In this document: piece after piece, positions 60,080-64,000 of the stretch
How positions within the stretch are numbered: position 1 is the first letter of the stretch
Layout of the letters: each line of letters opens with the position of its first letter
From: Eremophila alpestris peregrina
Lineage: Eukaryota; Chordata; Aves; Passeriformes; Alaudidae
Length of the DNA stretch: 64,000 nucleotides
Assembly (NCBI GenBank): GCA_009792885.1
Contig: WMCF01000007.1
Coordinates: 6,278,825-6,342,824 of the forward strand
Direction: 5' to 3'
Translations under genes and position numbers: made by a program
The notes under the pieces: model-generated
Told to the model about the DNA's origin: nothing
What the model saw: only the letters and a program-made list of their open reading frames with translations
Databases searched by the model: none

Positions 60080-63000
60080 TGGATGAGAGGATCCAAGGAG
60101 TCCTTCGGCTTTCCTGGAGAGGTTATTGACTATCTGCTCCGGATGCTTTAAATGGAAAATGTTTTTAAATACCTGAACTTACGTAGCTTCATTCTGCTAC
60201 TAAACTACCTCATAAAGTCCTATGTCTTTATCCCCAATGCAAGAACTCAGTTTTATTTAAAGACAATCCTGTCTTCCTATGCTTTGATATCAAGGTCAGA
60301 TGGCAGAAGTTACAAGGCAGAGGTGGCAAATGGCTCTTTGCAAGAGTTATTTCAACCACTTCTTTAAGGGACCCTGTTTCAAAGATCACTAGGAGGCAGA
60401 GGAAAGACCAATTCATACTTAACAGTTATTGTGAACTATTAGGTCTCCTAAAGCCACTGGAATGCACATTCTGCATGTGGTCTGTTAGACGACTTCATTG
60501 GTTTAGAAAGAATGTAGACAAACTTGTGTTATAATATTCTGTTACAAAGTTTTAACTGATCTTTTGCTGTTTTTATCTTTTTTTTTCTTCTTTTTTTTTT
60601 TAATCCTGCAAAAGGCCCAGTTGGCTGTAAGGTTCCAAGGTTCCTCTTAGAATTTTAAATACTGGATATTAGAAAAAAAATAAAAAACTTATAACTATTA
60701 CTAAACAGCATACTTTTGTGAGGTATGGGATGGTTAAAAATTCAGTTTTAGGGAAAAAAAAAGAGAGAACTGGTGCCTTAATAATTCTTAATAATAAACT
60801 TCATACATTCAGAAATATGTGCTATTTAGACAATATAGCAGTGAGTGAACATACAAAAAAATGTAAAACAAACTCAGTATGTATGTTATTTTCAGGAGGA
60901 GAGCAGTCTGTCTTTCACTGTAAGAGCTGTAAAGATCAGAATGAGTCAAGCAGTATGAAAAATAAAGATTTCTTTTTGCCTCAGTAGTTAAATTTAGTAA
61001 GAAAGGTACTGATAACAAATCCACACATTTTATGCACATAAACATGATTGTCAAAAAAAAATAAAAGGAATAAAAGCAACTAACCTTCCCTATTTTTGCC
61101 AGTTGCTCTTTAGCAGATGAATTTATCAACAAAGAACCACAAGATAGGAAAATCTATGTCTTATGGTTACTTTCTATGTAAAGGAATTACTCAATAGTTC
61201 AAAGCTGTTTTGATTGCACTCATGCTATTAATTCTCAAAAGTCTTGTTGGGACATTTTTGAGTTTTATACCAATTAAAGCACATTACTGAGGGGGAAAAT
61301 ACTGTAAAATTGCAAGGCTTGAAATGAGTTTTTGTAATTCAAAAGCTATTTTCCAAGTTCAGTCTTAAAGGATATTTTAAGTTATTTTCCCACTTTATAA
61401 CATGCCTTTAAAGGTTTGGGCTTTACTAGAAACTGTAAATAATCACACAGATATGCTTAAGTACAGCCACTTTAAAACTAAATAAGGGTGAGAGTCCAAA
61501 CTTTACTGCTGAAAATACAATGGCCTAAATAAACAAACAAAAAATCCCAAATCAACAAACCAGCCAAAAAATCAAAACCAGCAAACACTTCTGCCCAAAT
61601 AAAATTAATACTACCTGAAGAAAAAAGTCTGCCATAATCAAAAGCACTTTGATTACATAATACGTGGCTTTTGCTTAAATATTATGAAATCTCAGCAACT
61701 TTCTTGGGTAGAATTTGTCTTAATCTCTGTAATGGTCTGGCCCATTACATTGTTTAGCAGTTTTCAAGGAAATCTTGAGGAAAAGCGCGAAGCAGATTCT
61801 CCCGCAGATGAAACAGCAACACAGACTTTATTGAAAACTTCTTTGAGAGGGAGAAAGGATGAAGAGATACTTCCCCAAATTCACAGATTTTACAGATTTG
61901 GAGGTAGCCCCTATTTAGGTAACCGTACAATAACTATTCTTATTGTTTTATCCATATTTTCATTTCCCCAGTCCAGATGGCTGCAGTTGTCCATACCACC
62001 CATCAAACTGTCTTTATTTCTCAGTTCTGGTAATTTCTCATCTACTTAAAAGTGCTGCTTTATTCTGAAAAATTCTGAATCATTTCAGGTTTTGCTGTGT
62101 AAAATATTCCTATTATCATAATGGAATCCACCCTTTCCTGATGCCATATTAATAAGGTGGTAAGCACCTCAGAAGATTTTCTACACAATATAAGGCTGGC
62201 ATTATTCATCCAGTGCTTTACTGAGAACGGCTTTCCAGGCCACAGCCCTTTTGCATCTAAATGCCACGTTAATTTTTTTTACTAATTCATTCCAGTGCAT
62301 CTGGAGGAACCACCATCCATCTCTCACGTGTTTTTCCAGAACTGGAGTCCTTGGAGTTGATACAACACTGCTTCACATAGCCTGCATTCCATTCCCAAAA
62401 TCATATCCTTTTCCATAGCTTGAAAACTTGCACCCTCAAGTCACCCAGTGGTGACAGGCTCCCTCAGCCTTCACGTTGTCTGCTCTGCTACATTACAAAT
62501 AAGGTCATTGTTAGTGTAAATTTAGCAGTTATTTGGCACCAATCTGCAGAGATTAATGGAATTCATACAAAAATAGGAAGGCATGCAAGCTTTCTAGCCA
62601 GATATACGACACTGTTGGACCAGACTTGTACCATTTTTCATTTTCCACAAAAATGGAGGGAAAAAACACTGTGACTGTTGAATGTCTTAAGACATGAACA
62701 GTACACATACACATACATATGAAAGGCCAGCTTTGCCTTGCAAAGTGATCAGTCTCTTGCAGGATAAAGCTTGCTTTCAAAATTCCAGCCAGGGAGTTAA
62801 GGAAACTCAGTGTAAATGTAAAACCCTACCAGCTATTTTTGGATATATACACATAGCACATTTATGTTTGCTAGAACTAGCAGATACAAAACACAGCAGT
62901 GTAACAGCTAGGTGATCTGAACTTTGAATTATGGTAAGCAGCAGGCCAAAGTTGTTTTGTTTTGTTTTTTATTCAAGAATTTTTTTATTTTATATAAATA

Positions 63001-64000
63001 TATATTAATATTAATTTTTTATTATTATTTTTTCCCTGGTCAGAGAAAGAAAATTGGTTGCAGATCCCAAGAGAAAATTTATAAACATCTGGGCATTTAT
63101 GCTCAACTTACCTGTAAATGCAACAGGCATTTGCTAACTCATAAAAAGAGTGAAAACACTTCCACTCTTGCTTACCAAGGGCCAGCTCCAAACAGCACGT
63201 TACCCTTATCCACTAAAGGAGAAGTCAAGACACTTATTTGTGGCATAAGCACAATATTTGTGATTTGTTGGTGACAGCTTTCTAGGGGCATGGTTAATAT
63301 CCTGACTGCTGTCCAGTAACTTTCAACTTGCAAATTCACGGTGAGCTTTGCCTGCTTTATGAATGAAAAGGCAAAGTGCAGCAATCTTCTGATCATTCTC
63401 AGGACATTAGAATTTGTCTTCTAACAACACCGCATTTTCCCCTCATGCTTCAGTGTCGTCCTCAATCTAAACATTAGAAAATAGTAACAATGCTGCTAAC
63501 AGTCTGCTATGTATGCATTAGATTCTTTTATTCTCTGTATTAGAATTGACATTAGCATGGAAAAGTATGTAAATCTAAATAAAACATGTCTTTACTTGAA
63601 AATAACTCTACCACTAAATATTTGTAAGCAATCCCATTTTTAACTGTGAAAGTTCTCTAACACATAGTTGTAGAACTATACTCAGTAAAAGTACCTAAAA
63701 GTTTGTTTTATCCTTATCCTTTATCCTTAATGTTTTCTCAGCATCGAAATGGAAAAATATATTAAGGTGTCAAGTTTATCTGACTGAGCATCATCACTTA
63801 CACTCATAACACCCACCTCTAAATATCAGCTTAGTTTGTCCCACTGATAAAGGCTGGTCTTTCTCCAGCACTACATTAACTCCTTTATTTACTTGATGAC
63901 TTTAATGCCTCTGCGGTCTTAGCACCAAAATTAAAAAAGGAAGGCAGGTCATTGACGCTGTGCCTTTTTGAAATCCCAGCTCAGCCCTCCACAGGTACCA
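60080..64000. other. Unique AT-rich non-coding DNA
   Basis: No gene is firmly supported. Contents are T-rich tracts (60579-60602), an A/C-rich low-complexity tract (61529-61605), an AT-rich tract with a short (TTA) run (62985-63032), and a 121-codon frame at 61684-62049 discussed as a finding. The piece 62200-62490 is compositionally complex and non-repetitive without recognisable function. Confidence 0.5.
61529..61605. repeat. A/C-rich low-complexity tract
   Basis: CAAAC/AAACCAG-type units with A6 runs. Simple sequence, with no element body recognisable next to it. Confidence 0.7.

Overview
The window looks like an AT-rich, gene-poor stretch of a bird chromosome. The main evidence is its transposon content: a 5'-truncated CR1 LINE at about 38.33-39.27 kb, an older CR1 scrap at about 9.1 kb, and two solo-LTR-like blocks from endogenous retroviruses (782-1427 and 22558-23085). 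The first LTR closely resembles a family I remember as abundant in neoavian, and especially songbird, genomes. No bacterial features (operons, ribosome-binding sites, CRISPR) are present. I can support no intact protein-coding gene, tRNA or rRNA. The sequence is therefore intergenic, or lies inside a very long intron; the sequence alone does not decide which.

Layout: 1-781 is unique AT-rich DNA. At 782-1427 is an LTR with a relic TATA box, a decayed polyadenylation signal and an extra block of about 100 bp. From 1428 to 22557 is unique DNA with an old CR1 3' fragment (9070-9175), possible amniote-age repeat relics (4390-4440, 7160-7232), simple repeats and a clear imperfect palindrome (17930-17990). 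At 22558-23085 is a second LTR with TGT...ACA ends and six degenerate units of about 27 bp. From 23086 to 38330 is mostly unique DNA with a MIR-like SINE relic (32041-32155) and small tandem duplications. At 38331-39265 is the CR1 copy, whose ORF2 remnant is broken across three frames. From 39266 to 64000 is unique AT-rich DNA. Within it, a 430-bp interval (59648-60079) holds two perfect hairpins and a perfect 24-bp palindrome.

Nothing here forms a pathway or a gene system. The most unusual items are the 24-bp palindrome and its hairpin neighbours, the internal repeat of the second LTR, the extra block in the first LTR, and a few dense, non-repetitive tracts that resemble conserved non-coding elements. 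One 121-codon reading frame at 61684-62049 begins like a secreted peptide but is unrecognised and may be chance. Family assignments are from memory of consensus patterns; no alignment was run.
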